A DNA stretch of 64,000 bases, taken from Fibrobacter sp. UBA4297 (GTDB taxonomy: Bacteria; Fibrobacterota; Fibrobacteria; Fibrobacterales; Fibrobacteraceae). Shown one piece after another: positions 1-9,126 of the stretch. How positions within the stretch are numbered: the stretch's first letter is position 1; every line of letters begins with the position of its first letter. The stretch spans positions 1 through 64,000 of the forward strand of contig NZ_DGUZ01000014.1 in the NCBI RefSeq assembly GCF_002394865.1, written 5' to 3'. A model generated the notes under the pieces. The model saw only the letters and a list, made by a program, of their open reading frames with translations. It did no database searches and was not told the DNA's origin. A program made the translations under genes and the position numbers.

Positions 1-2129
1 CGTACAAGTACGGGAACAACGGCGCGGCCAAGTGGAGCGGGACTTCGATGCTCGAGGACCCTTACATGGGCATCCACGTGGGTGGCGGTTATTATGTGAG
101 TGGCGAGGGTTCGTACATCCAGTATTTCAAGGATGCGGACGGCAATGGCAACTACTACCTGTTCGTGAGTTACGGGTTCTATTCGCCCGAGGGCGGCTAC
201 ACCATGCGCGTGTTCCGCAGCAAGGACGTGAAGGGACCCTATGTCGATGTGGATGGGACTCCTGCGATTTTTGAAAAGTTTATCCTGAACTATTGGGGCA
301 ATACCGACCGCGGATTCCCGATTGTCGCGAATTACCGCTGGAGTTTCTGGGCCGAGGACCGTGCCGAAATTGCGGACGGGCACAATTCGCTGTTGCGCGA
401 CGACGATGGCGGCATGTATCTGGTTTATCACCGCAAGTTCAACAACCATACGGGTTGGCACAATGTCGAGACTCACCAGCTGTTCTTTAACAGGATGGGC
501 TGGATTGTGGCGGCACCTTTCGAGTATCACGAGGGTTACGGGCTACCGGCGCGTGCGCTCGACCGCAGCGATATCGCGGGCCCGTACAAGGTGATTATGC
601 ATAACCCGCCCAGGAACAACCCGCAGACCTGGGAAGATTCCGTGGCGGTGAACCAGGAACAGAACATGCAGCTCAATGCCGACGGTACGGTGACAGGCGC
701 CTACACGGGAACCTGGGATTACGACTATGCGAAGGGCCGGAGCTACGTGACGCTTACTCTAGGTGGAACAGTCTACGAGGGCGTGGTGCTTGACCAGTTG
801 CAGAACGATATGAGCAAGCGGACGCTTACGTTCTCGGCGATGAACAAGGCGGGGAACCGTGCCTTCTGGGGTTACCGTGTGCCGAAAACCGAAGTGCTGC
901 AGGATGCCCGCTATTACGGCGACAGCGTGAAGGTCGTTGGGAAAAAGGACTTTAGCACGGCATGGGATGCCTATGACGAATTTGAGTCCGTGAAGGTAAG
1001 CGGGAACTTTGTCGCGGAATTTGAATTCAGGAACAAGGTAAAGAGCGGAGCCGAAAACTGGAACAACTGGGTGCTCGTCTTTAGGAACGGTGGCGACATG
1101 TGGTACCTGCGTGCCGACGGCTATTCCGTGGAAACGCTCGGTGGCGAAAATACGGTGCACTACTGGAATGCCTGGGGTGAAAACTGGGATGCCTTCAAGA
1201 AGATGTACGACGGTGCAAAAGTCCGCCTGCGTGCAGAAAAGGACGGCTACCTGATAAATGTGTATGCGTTCTTGCGCGGTGCGGCGAAGGATGGATCCGA
1301 CTCGCTAGTGTATGCGGTTACGGCTACGGGGACACCGGTTGGCGATTACGAAATCTTGCTCGGTGCCGACGCGGCGTCGCTCGAGTTGAGCCGCGTTGCC
1401 TACGGAGCGCTTGAAAATCGCATCGTGGCGGGTACGATAAACGACGGTGGCGAATACAATGTAGCGTTCAATGCGCAGAAGACGGCTGAATACAAGGTCT
1501 CGGGCGACTTTAGCGCAACATTCCGCTTTATGAATTACGGGAACAAGCCGGTCTATGGGCTTACCGATGCGAACAAGGTAAACAACTGGGACAATTACAT
1601 TGTGCGTGCGACTGCCGGCGGGGCGACGACGCTGTTGCGTGCCGATGCCTTTGCGATGGATAACGCGGGAACGTTCGATTACGATTTTGACTGGAACTGG
1701 GACGATTTCGCTGGCATCATGCGCAACGCCGAAGTGGTGATGGATGTCTCGCGCGAAAAGGATGTCGTTACCTACTCGGCCCGCATCACGGCGCAAGATG
1801 GCAAGGCGTATCACTACAAGGCGGTAAATAGGGGCGCATCAACTGCCGAGATGTCGCTCGGGTTTACTTGTGAGAAGAGTGTGGTCGACCTGCTTTCGGT
1901 TTCCGTGAATAGCGTGGCGGGCGACAGCACGCAAATCCAGGTGGAAGATCCTGATTCTTCGACCACGTCGTTTGCGGTTCGCAAGGGCGTTGAAACGGAA
2001 CGCAGCCTGCAGGATATGCGTGGCGCGAAGGTTTACGATGTGCGCGGTCGCCTTTTGGGAACTGCGGACAGCCCGCGGGTAAAGGAAATGCGTTTGCGCA
2101 AGGCCCGACAGCCCGTTTTTGCGAAGTAA
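1..2129 (+). CDS. GH43 arabinanase-like secreted enzyme (5' truncated)
   Basis: The reading frame is open from the window edge, so the N-terminus and signal peptide lie outside. The visible start is the second half of a five-bladed GH43 domain: SGEGSYI (about 96-118) fits the general-acid Glu segment, and ADGHNSLL plus VETHQLFFNRMGW fit arabinan endo-1,5-alpha-L-arabinanases. A small beta-rich domain follows (about 690-900) resembling the GH43 C-terminal lipocalin-like module. Then come two related copies of an unfamiliar domain (about 950-1300 and 1440-1860), each with NNW...YLRAD-type and W-x-W-D-x-F motifs. The last ~40 residues (VYDVRGRLLG) match the short C-terminal tail seen on other secreted enzymes here. 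Likely role: debranching or cutting pectic arabinan outside the cell, beside the downstream rhamnogalacturonan lyase. Substrate is inferred; arabinofuranosidase or galactanase activity is possible. Confidence 0.8.
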   Translation, partial: YKYGNNGAAKWSGTSMLEDPYMGIHVGGGYYVSGEGSYIQYFKDADGNGNYYLFVSYGFYSPEGGYTMRVFRSKDVKGPYVDVDGTPAIFEKFILNYWGNTDRGFPIVANYRWSFWAEDRAEIADGHNSLLRDDDGGMYLVYHRKFNNHTGWHNVETHQLFFNRMGWIVAAPFEYHEGYGLPARALDRSDIAGPYKVIMHNPPRNNPQTWEDSVAVNQEQNMQLNADGTVTGAYTGTWDYDYAKGRSYVTLTLGGTVYEGVVLDQLQNDMSKRTLTFSAMNKAGNRAFWGYRVPKTEVLQDARYYGDSVKVVGKKDFSTAWDAYDEFESVKVSGNFVAEFEFRNKVKSGAENWNNWVLVFRNGGDMWYLRADGYSVETLGGENTVHYWNAWGENWDAFKKMYDGAKVRLRAEKDGYLINVYAFLRGAAKDGSDSLVYAVTATGTPVGDYEILLGADAASLELSRVAYGALENRIVAGTINDGGEYNVAFNAQKTAEYKVSGDFSATFRFMNYGNKPVYGLTDANKVNNWDNYIVRATAGGATTLLRADAFAMDNAGTFDYDFDWNWDDFAGIMRNAEVVMDVSREKDVVTYSARITAQDGKAYHYKAVNRGASTAEMSLGFTCEKSVVDLLSVSVNSVAGDSTQIQVEDPDSSTTSFAVRKGVETERSLQDMRGAKVYDVRGRLLGTADSPRVKEMRLRKARQPVFAK

Positions 2130-2292
2130 CAACAGCACCGCAGGTGCCCACGAAGAAACTTGTCTCCCTTGTCTCCGTTGTCTATGGACAACCGGAAGTG
2201 TGGTGGTGAAGGTACTATTTGGAGTGCCGGAGATATATTATAGGTGCAGGTTCCCGGTGGTGCGGGGACCTGTAATTCAAAAAAAGGATTGG

Positions 2293-4530
2293 ATGATGAA
2301 AAAGTTGTGGATGTTTGGACTTTCGCTCGCACTTGGAGTGGGCATGTCGCAGGCGGCTCGCCAGATGGAATGGCTGAACCGCGGTTTGGTCGCTGTCAAG
2401 ACGACTAACGGAGTTTTCCTCAGTTGGCGAGTTCTCGGAACAGACGGTAATACGACCGGTTTTAACCTATATCGCGATGGCGAAAAAATCGCCAGTTTTA
2501 CGGGTTCACAGGCAAGCAACTACACAGATACGAAAGGAACAGCATCGAGCAAATACTCGGTGAAAGCAGTGGTTGGCGGCAAGGAAATAGCGGCTGACGC
2601 TGCAGTTTCTGTTTGGAGTAATCAGTATCTGACTGTAAATCTTGACCGTCCGAATGGTGGGAGCGATTACACCTACAGCCCGAACGATATCGCGGTAGGC
2701 GATGTAGACGGCGATGGAGAATTTGAGCTGATTCTCAAGTGGGATCCGAGCAATTCTAAAGACAATTCGCAGAAGGGGAAAACAGGCAATGTCATCATTG
2801 ACTGCTACAAGATGAGTGGCAAAAAACTTTGGCGCATTGACCTCGGTGTAAACATCCGTGCGGGGGCGCATTACACGCAGATGCTCGTGGGCGACTATGA
2901 TAGCGACGGCAAAGCTGAATTCGCGGTAAAGACCGCTCCCGGAACAAAAGACGGCAGCGGCAATTATTTATCACTCGGTTCTGCAAAGGGTGCAGACCAC
3001 AGCAAGGATTACAGGAATTCAAACGGCTACATTTTCACAGGACCTGAATGGCTTACCATTTTCAATGGCGAAACTGGTAAGGAAATGGCGACGGTTGATT
3101 ACAATCCCGGTCGCGGTACGGTAAAGAACTGGGGCGACAGCTACGGCAATCGTGTCGACAGATTCCTCGCAACAAATGCGTACCTTGATGGTAAAAAGCC
3201 GAGTATGGTATTTCAGCGCGGTTACTACACCCGAATGGCAATTACCGCCTACGATTGGGATGGCAAGACACTTTCACAACGCTGGTATTACAACGCAGCC
3301 ACGAGCGGACAGGAATGTTACGGGCAAGGCAATCACAACATTTCCGCAGGCGACGTGGATGGCGACGGCTTTGATGAAATTATTGAAGGAAGTTGCGCCG
3401 TTGACCACGATGGAAAATTCATGTACCGCACAGGCAAGGGCCACGGCGATGCCATGCACTTGAGCGATCTCGACCCCGATAATCCCGGTCTTGAAGTTTG
3501 GCAAGTTCACGAAGAAAAGCCCTACGGCTACGATTTGCACGATGCCCGTACCGGCAAGCTACTTTTTAACGAAACGAGTTCGGGCGATAACGGGCGCGGT
3601 GTCGCAGGCGATGTGGATTCGCTAAACCGTGGACACGAACTTTGGTCTGCCGCTAATTGGAACACCTATACCGTAAAAGGAAAAATTTGGAAAGCAGACA
3701 AGCGCCCCGCTTATAACTTCCGTATTTATTGGGACGGTGACTTACTTGATGAACTGTTGGACAACACGACTATCAGCAAGTGGGACCATGCCAAACAACA
3801 AAGCAATACGCTTTTTCAGATGCAGGGCAACAGCTGCAACACCACCAAGGCTACGCCGAACTTTAGCGGTGATATTTTAGGCGACTGGCGCGAAGAAGTC
3901 ATTTTGCACGATGGCGCATCCAAGCTCTACATCTACACAACTACGATTCCAACAGAACATCGAATGTACACGCTTGCGCACGACCCGATTTACCGTCTCG
4001 GCATGAGCTGGCAAAACACCGCCTACAATCAACCTCCGCATTTGGGATTTTGGTTATACGGCAATAAGGACAAGTTCCCGACGCCTGACATTACGCTCGT
4101 CGGCGATTATACACCGAAACCCGCCGCGATTATCAAGCAGGGCGCAGGTTCCAGCAGCCAAGCCATTGCACTCGGGGATTCAATTGTTCCGTTCACTTTC
4201 GCAATTCAAAACGCCGATGGCGCAACTGTTGAAAATCTCCCTGCAGGCGTAAGCGCAAAATGGAACGCACAGACAAATTCGCTATACTTCAGCGGAACGC
4301 CAACCGTCAGCGGAGAATTCACCTACACGATCACCACAAAGGGAGGCAACGCGGAATACGGCGAAGCAACCCGCAGCGGGAAATTTACCATTGACGATCC
4401 GAATGCTAAAACAACTTCGCTAAAGCCTAGTGCGAAAAGAGCTTTGCTGAACTGTTCTGGACACGTTTATGATTTGCGAGGACGTCTTGTGAAACAACGT
4501 AAACATCGTGGTTTTTATCTAACAAGATAA
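2293..4530 (+). CDS. PL11 rhamnogalacturonan lyase, secreted
   Basis: About 745 residues. The start at 2293 (or 2296) follows AAGGA at 5-7 bases and gives a clean signal peptide (MMKKLWMFGLSLALGVGMSQA). The frame is open further upstream to 2119, but that part lacks export features. The mature start NRGLVAVKT...FLSWRVLGTD and repeated GDVDGDG/GDYDSDG Ca-binding loops are typical of PL11 beta-propeller rhamnogalacturonan lyases, which cut the alternating Rha-GalA backbone by beta-elimination. After the catalytic domain (about 25-620) comes a putative Ig-like segment and a C-terminal VYDLRGRLVKQ tail, matching the tail of the preceding GH43. Lies 163 bp after GH43 in the same direction. Endo versus exo mode cannot be told from the sequence. 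Confidence 0.9.
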   Translation: MMKKLWMFGLSLALGVGMSQAARQMEWLNRGLVAVKTTNGVFLSWRVLGTDGNTTGFNLYRDGEKIASFTGSQASNYTDTKGTASSKYSVKAVVGGKEIAADAAVSVWSNQYLTVNLDRPNGGSDYTYSPNDIAVGDVDGDGEFELILKWDPSNSKDNSQKGKTGNVIIDCYKMSGKKLWRIDLGVNIRAGAHYTQMLVGDYDSDGKAEFAVKTAPGTKDGSGNYLSLGSAKGADHSKDYRNSNGYIFTGPEWLTIFNGETGKEMATVDYNPGRGTVKNWGDSYGNRVDRFLATNAYLDGKKPSMVFQRGYYTRMAITAYDWDGKTLSQRWYYNAATSGQECYGQGNHNISAGDVDGDGFDEIIEGSCAVDHDGKFMYRTGKGHGDAMHLSDLDPDNPGLEVWQVHEEKPYGYDLHDARTGKLLFNETSSGDNGRGVAGDVDSLNRGHELWSAANWNTYTVKGKIWKADKRPAYNFRIYWDGDLLDELLDNTTISKWDHAKQQSNTLFQMQGNSCNTTKATPNFSGDILGDWREEVILHDGASKLYIYTTTIPTEHRMYTLAHDPIYRLGMSWQNTAYNQPPHLGFWLYGNKDKFPTPDITLVGDYTPKPAAIIKQGAGSSSQAIALGDSIVPFTFAIQNADGATVENLPAGVSAKWNAQTNSLYFSGTPTVSGEFTYTITTKGGNAEYGEATRSGKFTIDDPNAKTTSLKPSAKRALLNCSGHVYDLRGRLVKQRKHRGFYLTR

Positions 4531-4558
4531 CGAAAGCTAATCCAACACCCAACCCATC

Positions 4559-4594
4559 CTCCCCCCGGCGAATGTCGAGGGGAGAACTTTTGTT
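4559..4594 (+). terminator. Terminator after PL11 gene
   Basis: Imperfect hairpin: CTCCCC (4559-4564) pairs with GGGGAG (4579-4584), with an inner CG/CG pair, followed by AACTTTTGTT. It sits between convergent genes; the T-tract is only on the + side. Confidence 0.55.
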
Positions 4595-4596
4595 AA

Positions 4597-6009
4597 CTAG
4601 TATTTTTGCAAAGCCGACTCGTAACGGTTCACGCGTTCAGTAAGCCAGCTTTTGAGGCTTTGAACTTCGTCAATGTAACTGCGGACAGGTGTCCATTTTA
4701 TCGCATCATTTTCAAGAGCCTTTTGTGTTTGCAACATATAATCGTCTAGCTTTGAAAATACATCAGCCAGAATACTTGTTTTAAGCTGACCCCAGCGAGC
4801 CTTGTAATCAGCCAGGAAATTTTCATTTGCAAACAAGTTTATAAAGAATCCGGAAACCGCCCGATTTCTATGTAAAATCCAGTCCTGATCAACAAAGTAT
4901 TTCTTGGTATCTTCATCCCAGCTATAAGCAAACCCACCATCAAAATCCCATACAGGCCCCATGTGATACAAACCCGAAGAATCCTTATACAAATACATAC
5001 TGCGCGGGGCTTCTAATTCAACATTGTGCGTCAATTCCTGCAAGATTAGAAAATCCATAAAGCTGCTGATATCCATGAGTTTTTGAACGCTGTCATAGTC
5101 GGAATTTGCAATGGCCTGTTCCAAAACTGCAAGGTTCGCAGATATGGTATCGATTTGCGTTGCGGTCACATTTTTAGGGTACTTGACGGCAACAGGCAAC
5201 TTGTAAATTTTGCTATAGAAATTATTCGTGGCACTCGGCGAAAGTTCCGGTCCATCATCCTTGTCAAGACTCAGCAATACCCCTCCATTACCCGTATTGA
5301 CTCGCGATACCCCATGTTCAATTTGCTCGGTAAGTTGATAGATGCCCATATACTCGCCATTGATTTCAACTTCGACAAATCGGTTGGCGTTCACAAAAGC
5401 GAAGCTCCCCATGTAACGCGCCATATCAAAAGCAACCGCATTCATGAATTTGCTTTGATCGCGATAATTCGCAAGCAACACCCAATCTTTATTGGCAGGG
5501 AGTCCGAGAACAGAAGTCTTTGCATCAAGTTTGACGCGGTAAGGCTTTTTAGGGTACCAGAGGCGCGTAGAATTTCCACGAGTTCGGATTTTACCACTTG
5601 CAGGGGCTAAATCCTCATAAATTCCGTTCCCAGCAATTTCAACAGAACAAAGAGCGTAGGCGCTATCGACATTTGCAGAATCATAAGTTATAATACGAAT
5701 GTAAGGGACTCCGTTATTGGGAGGCGAAGGGAGAACCGAAGATGAGGATTGTACGGGAACCCGCGAAGATGACGATTGCGCGATTACCGATGAGGAGGAC
5801 GACTGCGTGATTATTGACGAGGACTGTATAATCGTCAAAGAAGATGAACTTTGCAAAAGTTCACTGGACGAACTCTGGGCTTCGCCGCCAAACGAAACGA
5901 GCGATCCGTTCGGCGAAATGAAATTCACCGATTCAGAGTTTCCGCAAGCAAAAAGAAATAGCGGGAAAAGAAGGGCAACGCCCTTCGCAAAGTTACAAAC
6001 ATATCCCAT
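4597..6009 (-). CDS. CotH-like lipoprotein with poly-Ser linker
   Basis: About 470 residues. ATG at 6009 is preferred over GTG at 6018 because AGAGGTG lies about 6 bases upstream of it. An N-terminal hydrophobic stretch ends in LFAC (Cys22), a lipobox, so the protein is probably lipid-anchored. Residues about 45-95 form five SSSS blocks separated by short spacers, a flexible linker. From about 105 the sequence matches CotH-family proteins: KIRTRGNSTRLWYPKKPYRVKLD, LLANYRDQSKFMNAVAF, YMGIYQLTEQIE, GPVWDFDGGF. CotH in Bacillus is an atypical spore-coat protein kinase; homologues are widespread in secreted proteins of fibre degraders, where the role is not established. Convergent with PL11 and divergent from the PL1 gene. 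Confidence 0.85.
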   Translation of the reverse strand: MGYVCNFAKGVALLFPLFLFACGNSESVNFISPNGSLVSFGGEAQSSSSELLQSSSSLTIIQSSSIITQSSSSSVIAQSSSSRVPVQSSSSVLPSPPNNGVPYIRIITYDSANVDSAYALCSVEIAGNGIYEDLAPASGKIRTRGNSTRLWYPKKPYRVKLDAKTSVLGLPANKDWVLLANYRDQSKFMNAVAFDMARYMGSFAFVNANRFVEVEINGEYMGIYQLTEQIEHGVSRVNTGNGGVLLSLDKDDGPELSPSATNNFYSKIYKLPVAVKYPKNVTATQIDTISANLAVLEQAIANSDYDSVQKLMDISSFMDFLILQELTHNVELEAPRSMYLYKDSSGLYHMGPVWDFDGGFAYSWDEDTKKYFVDQDWILHRNRAVSGFFINLFANENFLADYKARWGQLKTSILADVFSKLDDYMLQTQKALENDAIKWTPVRSYIDEVQSLKSWLTERVNRYESALQKY

Positions 6010-6121
6010 AAACAACACCTCTAAAGGAAAATAGATTTTTTGTTGATTAAAACAAGGAATCTTGAAATTTTCCGTGTAAAAGGTGTTTAAATGGGCTTTC
6101 CAGCTTCTAATATACCTTCGC

Positions 6122-6352
6122 TTATTCCCTGTTGATGCGGAATGTCTTTTGCACGTTTTTGCCGTGGATGCGAACTAGACGACTATCCAAGCCAACATAA
6201 AGAACCAAGTCTTTCGCCGCAATAAACGACGCAACATCCTTGGTGGATTTTTTGGAATTGCAAGCCGTTACAATCTGCTCCGCACCCTTAACAGAATCGG
6301 GAACCTCCGTAAAAGTAAGGTAGCGTAGTCCACGGACAACCTTAATTTTCAA
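6122..6352 (-). CDS. Small hypothetical ORF upstream of CotH gene
   Basis: 76 codons starting with TTG at 6352; there is no ATG near the start and no good ribosome site. The frame remains open further upstream, so the true start is uncertain and this may be a remnant rather than a gene. The end, VRIHGKNVQKTFRINRE, resembles the short C-terminal tails (VRxxGKxxxKTxRI) of Fibrobacter secreted enzymes, so a decayed end of an exported protein is one reading. No function is assigned. Confidence 0.3.
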   Translation of the reverse strand: MKIKVVRGLRYLTFTEVPDSVKGAEQIVTACNSKKSTKDVASFIAAKDLVLYVGLDSRLVRIHGKNVQKTFRINRE

Positions 6353-6358
6353 TAGCTC

Positions 6359-6388
6359 TACCCTCGATGTTGAATCGAGGGTATTTTT
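6359..6388 (+). terminator. Strong hairpin plus T-tract in PL1 leader
   Basis: A perfect 10-bp stem (TACCCTCGAT at 6359-6368, ATCGAGGGTA at 6374-6383, loop GTTGA) is followed directly by TTTTT. It lies only 21 bases before the PL1 start codon and has no + strand gene immediately upstream, so it could be an attenuator of the pectate lyase gene rather than the end of another unit. Confidence 0.6.
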
Positions 6389-6409
6389 ATATGCAACAGG
6401 GAGTATGTT

Positions 6410-9049
6410 ATGGGATATTTTAAATCAATGTTGGTTTTGGGACTCGCTGCGCATGCCTTCGCGGGTTCGCCAATCGTCAAAGTTGATTTTGACATGAGCG
6501 GACGTAATTCAAGCGAAGTAACCGAGCCGAATTATGTGCCGTGGGTGGTTTCGGGCGTCACATCCAAAGATACGACTCTTTCGGGCGTAAAAATCAAGGT
6601 CGCCGGTAGCGGAAATCTCAAGGCGAACTGGTACAAGGCAGGAGTACAATCACCTTCCTATGCAAAACTAGTGTGCGATGGTGTGATGGTCGAAGGTGGT
6701 GGAAACATCACTCTCACATTTTCGAATCTTGCAGCAGGGACGCATAGCCTTCTTTTGTACCTGAACAATGTCGATGGCGTTGCGGCAAGTAACAGCATTG
6801 ATGTCTATGTGAACAATTCGAAGCAAGCCTCGGTCAAGCCCACGAATCGTGCGCTTTCGACAGGCGAGGCGGCGATTGCCTACGTGACTTTTAATGTAAG
6901 CGGTACGGGCGCATCGACTGCCATAAAGCTAAACACGAGTACGATTACCCTGAATGGTTTTGAACTGAATGTGCCCAATGCGGCGGCGCAGGCAACTGGC
7001 CCTTCGCCTGCAGATTTGGATTATCACGCACCACACGAAAACGGGGCGCTGACGCTTTCGTGGACGGCGGCGAAGTCGGCCGTAAAGCATCGCGTCTATT
7101 TTGGTACGGATTCTGTGGCGGTTTTAAAGGCGACTGCCTCAACAGCTGACGTTTACAAAGGCGAGCAGACGGCAGCGACATACAAAGTTTCGAACACGAC
7201 TCCGCTCCAGACCTACTACTGGCGCGTAGATGAAGTTGATGCGAACGGAACGGTTACGGCAGGAAATATCTGGTCATTCAAACCGGGACGTTTGGCGTTT
7301 GAAGGAGCCGAGGGCTATGGTCGTAATGCGGTCGGCGGGCGCGGCGGCAAGGTAGTGTACGTGACGAACCTGAACGATGACGGTGCGGGCTCCTTGCGCG
7401 AGGCATGCACGGCAGAAATTGGCCCGCGCACCATCGTGTTCAAGGTGTCGGGAATGATCCAGCTGAAATCGCGCCTGGTCTGCAATCAGGACTATGTGAC
7501 GATTGCTGGGCAGACGGCTCCCGGCAAGGGTATTACCATCAAGAGCGCCCCCATCGGGTTCACGGGCAAGGATATGGTTATCCGCTTTATGCGCGTGCGC
7601 TTAGGTTACGGCACAACTTACGATGGCATGGGCCTTACAGGCGGAGACCACAGCATTCTTGATCACGCAAGTATCAGCTGGACAATTGACGAAGCGTTCA
7701 GCAGTCGCGGCGGCAAAAACCTGACGCTACAACGCACTTTGATTTCGGAAGCCTTGGATGTTGCAGACCACCAGAACTACGCAGCAGGAACAGGACATGG
7801 ATACGCAGCAACAATCGGCGGTGACATCGGGAGTTTCCACCACAACTTGCTGGCGCACAACGCAGGGCGCAACTGGAGTCTTGGCGGTGGGCTAGACGGT
7901 AACGGCTATTATGCAGGTCGCCTGGACATTTTCAACAACGTGGTCTATAACTGGAAAAGCCGCGTGACCGATGGCGGAGCGCACGAAGTAAACTTTGTCG
8001 GGAACTACTACAAGGAAGGCGCAGGCACAGCTCTTCACGGCTATACGTTGCGCGCCCAATTTGAAGGAACTGGCAAAGGTTCGCAAGCTTACTATTACCA
8101 CAACAACATTTTGCAAGCCGCAAACGGTTCATTCACTTGCAATGGGAACAACGACAACTGCGGACGCGAATACACACTGAGCGGCGGGCAAGTTCTCGAT
8201 TGGGAACCATGGAACAGCAAACCTTTCTTCGCCTCTTACGCCACCGTACAAAGCGCATCGGCAGCTTACAAGGACGTGCTGAGCGATGTAGGCCAAACAA
8301 TGCCCATTCTCGACAATCATGACCAGCGCATGATCAGGGAAACTAAAAACGGAACTTACAGCGTCGTGGGTTCTGTCGGCAAAACCAAAGGAATTCCCGA
8401 CCGCGAAACGGACGCAATTGACACAGCGAATATCAAGGGCTGGGAACCGTATCCGAGCACAAGCTGGGCAAACGATTACGACTCCGATCTCGATGGTCTC
8501 CCGGACTGGTGGGAAAATATGTACGGTTACAATCCGAAATCCAAGAGCGGTGACTTTAGCGACGCAAACAAAGACCGATTGGGTGACGGCTGGACTGAAC
8601 TCGAACGTTATCTTGAATGGATGGCCCGCGCCCACTATACTTTTGCAAAAGGTGAAACCCAAGTCATTGACCTTGCTCAATTTACCAAGGGCTACGACAA
8701 CGGCTTCTATACCGTGAACACCCCAACAGACGTGACTGCGACCGTGAGCGGTTCCAAGCTTACCGTAAAACTCGCCAACAACTTCGGTGGCGTGGGCTAC
8801 ATCAAATTTACGCTCAAGGACAACGCTGGCGACACCTTTAGCCGCTACATCGGCGTGACGCAACAGCTCGCAATATCAACTATTGTTGCAGGAGACTCCA
8901 CAGAAGTCGGTGATTCAACAACTACCGCAATTATGAATCGACAAGCGGCAAACCGCAATGATTTACGTCTGTTCCCCCGCAAACAAGGTTTCCACGACCT
9001 GAAAGGGCGTCACTTCGAAAAGCAAATTCCATACAGAGTAATGTTTTAA
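6410..9049 (+). CDS. PL1 pectate lyase with N-terminal carbohydrate-binding-like and FN3-like modules
   Basis: 879 residues. AGGGAG lies 7 bases before ATG. Signal peptide about 1-18. Residues about 20-190 are a beta-sandwich resembling carbohydrate-binding modules that contain a malectin-like fold (VKVDFDMSG ... GTHSLLLYLNNVDG). About 196-290 is fibronectin-III-like (LSWTAAKSAVKHRVYFGTD ... YYWRVDEVD). From about 300 a pectate-lyase parallel beta-helix begins (GAEGYGRNAVGGRGG, VTNLNDDGAGSLREA, ILDHASISWTIDEAF, HHNLLAHNAGR), the layout of the PL1 branch found in Bacteroidetes-like plant degraders. About 688-735 has DSDLDGLPDWWE and DANKDRLGDG, Ca-binding thrombospondin-3/dockerin-like loops, then a beta domain and a short tail (HDLKGR). 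Probably cleaves de-esterified homogalacturonan outside the cell. Confidence 0.88.
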   Translation: MGYFKSMLVLGLAAHAFAGSPIVKVDFDMSGRNSSEVTEPNYVPWVVSGVTSKDTTLSGVKIKVAGSGNLKANWYKAGVQSPSYAKLVCDGVMVEGGGNITLTFSNLAAGTHSLLLYLNNVDGVAASNSIDVYVNNSKQASVKPTNRALSTGEAAIAYVTFNVSGTGASTAIKLNTSTITLNGFELNVPNAAAQATGPSPADLDYHAPHENGALTLSWTAAKSAVKHRVYFGTDSVAVLKATASTADVYKGEQTAATYKVSNTTPLQTYYWRVDEVDANGTVTAGNIWSFKPGRLAFEGAEGYGRNAVGGRGGKVVYVTNLNDDGAGSLREACTAEIGPRTIVFKVSGMIQLKSRLVCNQDYVTIAGQTAPGKGITIKSAPIGFTGKDMVIRFMRVRLGYGTTYDGMGLTGGDHSILDHASISWTIDEAFSSRGGKNLTLQRTLISEALDVADHQNYAAGTGHGYAATIGGDIGSFHHNLLAHNAGRNWSLGGGLDGNGYYAGRLDIFNNVVYNWKSRVTDGGAHEVNFVGNYYKEGAGTALHGYTLRAQFEGTGKGSQAYYYHNNILQAANGSFTCNGNNDNCGREYTLSGGQVLDWEPWNSKPFFASYATVQSASAAYKDVLSDVGQTMPILDNHDQRMIRETKNGTYSVVGSVGKTKGIPDRETDAIDTANIKGWEPYPSTSWANDYDSDLDGLPDWWENMYGYNPKSKSGDFSDANKDRLGDGWTELERYLEWMARAHYTFAKGETQVIDLAQFTKGYDNGFYTVNTPTDVTATVSGSKLTVKLANNFGGVGYIKFTLKDNAGDTFSRYIGVTQQLAISTIVAGDSTEVGDSTTTAIMNRQAANRNDLRLFPRKQGFHDLKGRHFEKQIPYRVMF

Positions 9050-9070
9050 ATATTCTCATCAACCTAACCA

Positions 9071-9098
9071 AAACACCTCGGCGAACGCCGAGGTGTTT
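9071..9098. terminator. Bidirectional terminator
   Basis: Perfect 12-bp stem AAACACCTCGGC/GCCGAGGTGTTT with loop GAAC, with short T-rich ends on both strands. It separates the convergent PL1 and TIGR02147 genes. Confidence 0.8.
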
Positions 9099-9126
9099 CG
9101 TTGTAGGATTTGATAGAGAGAAAAAA

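Noticed and set aside
2119..2292. Upstream extension of the PL11 reading frame
   Set aside because: It would hide the signal peptide behind 58 residues and overlaps the GH43 stop; AAGGA precedes the ATG at 2293.
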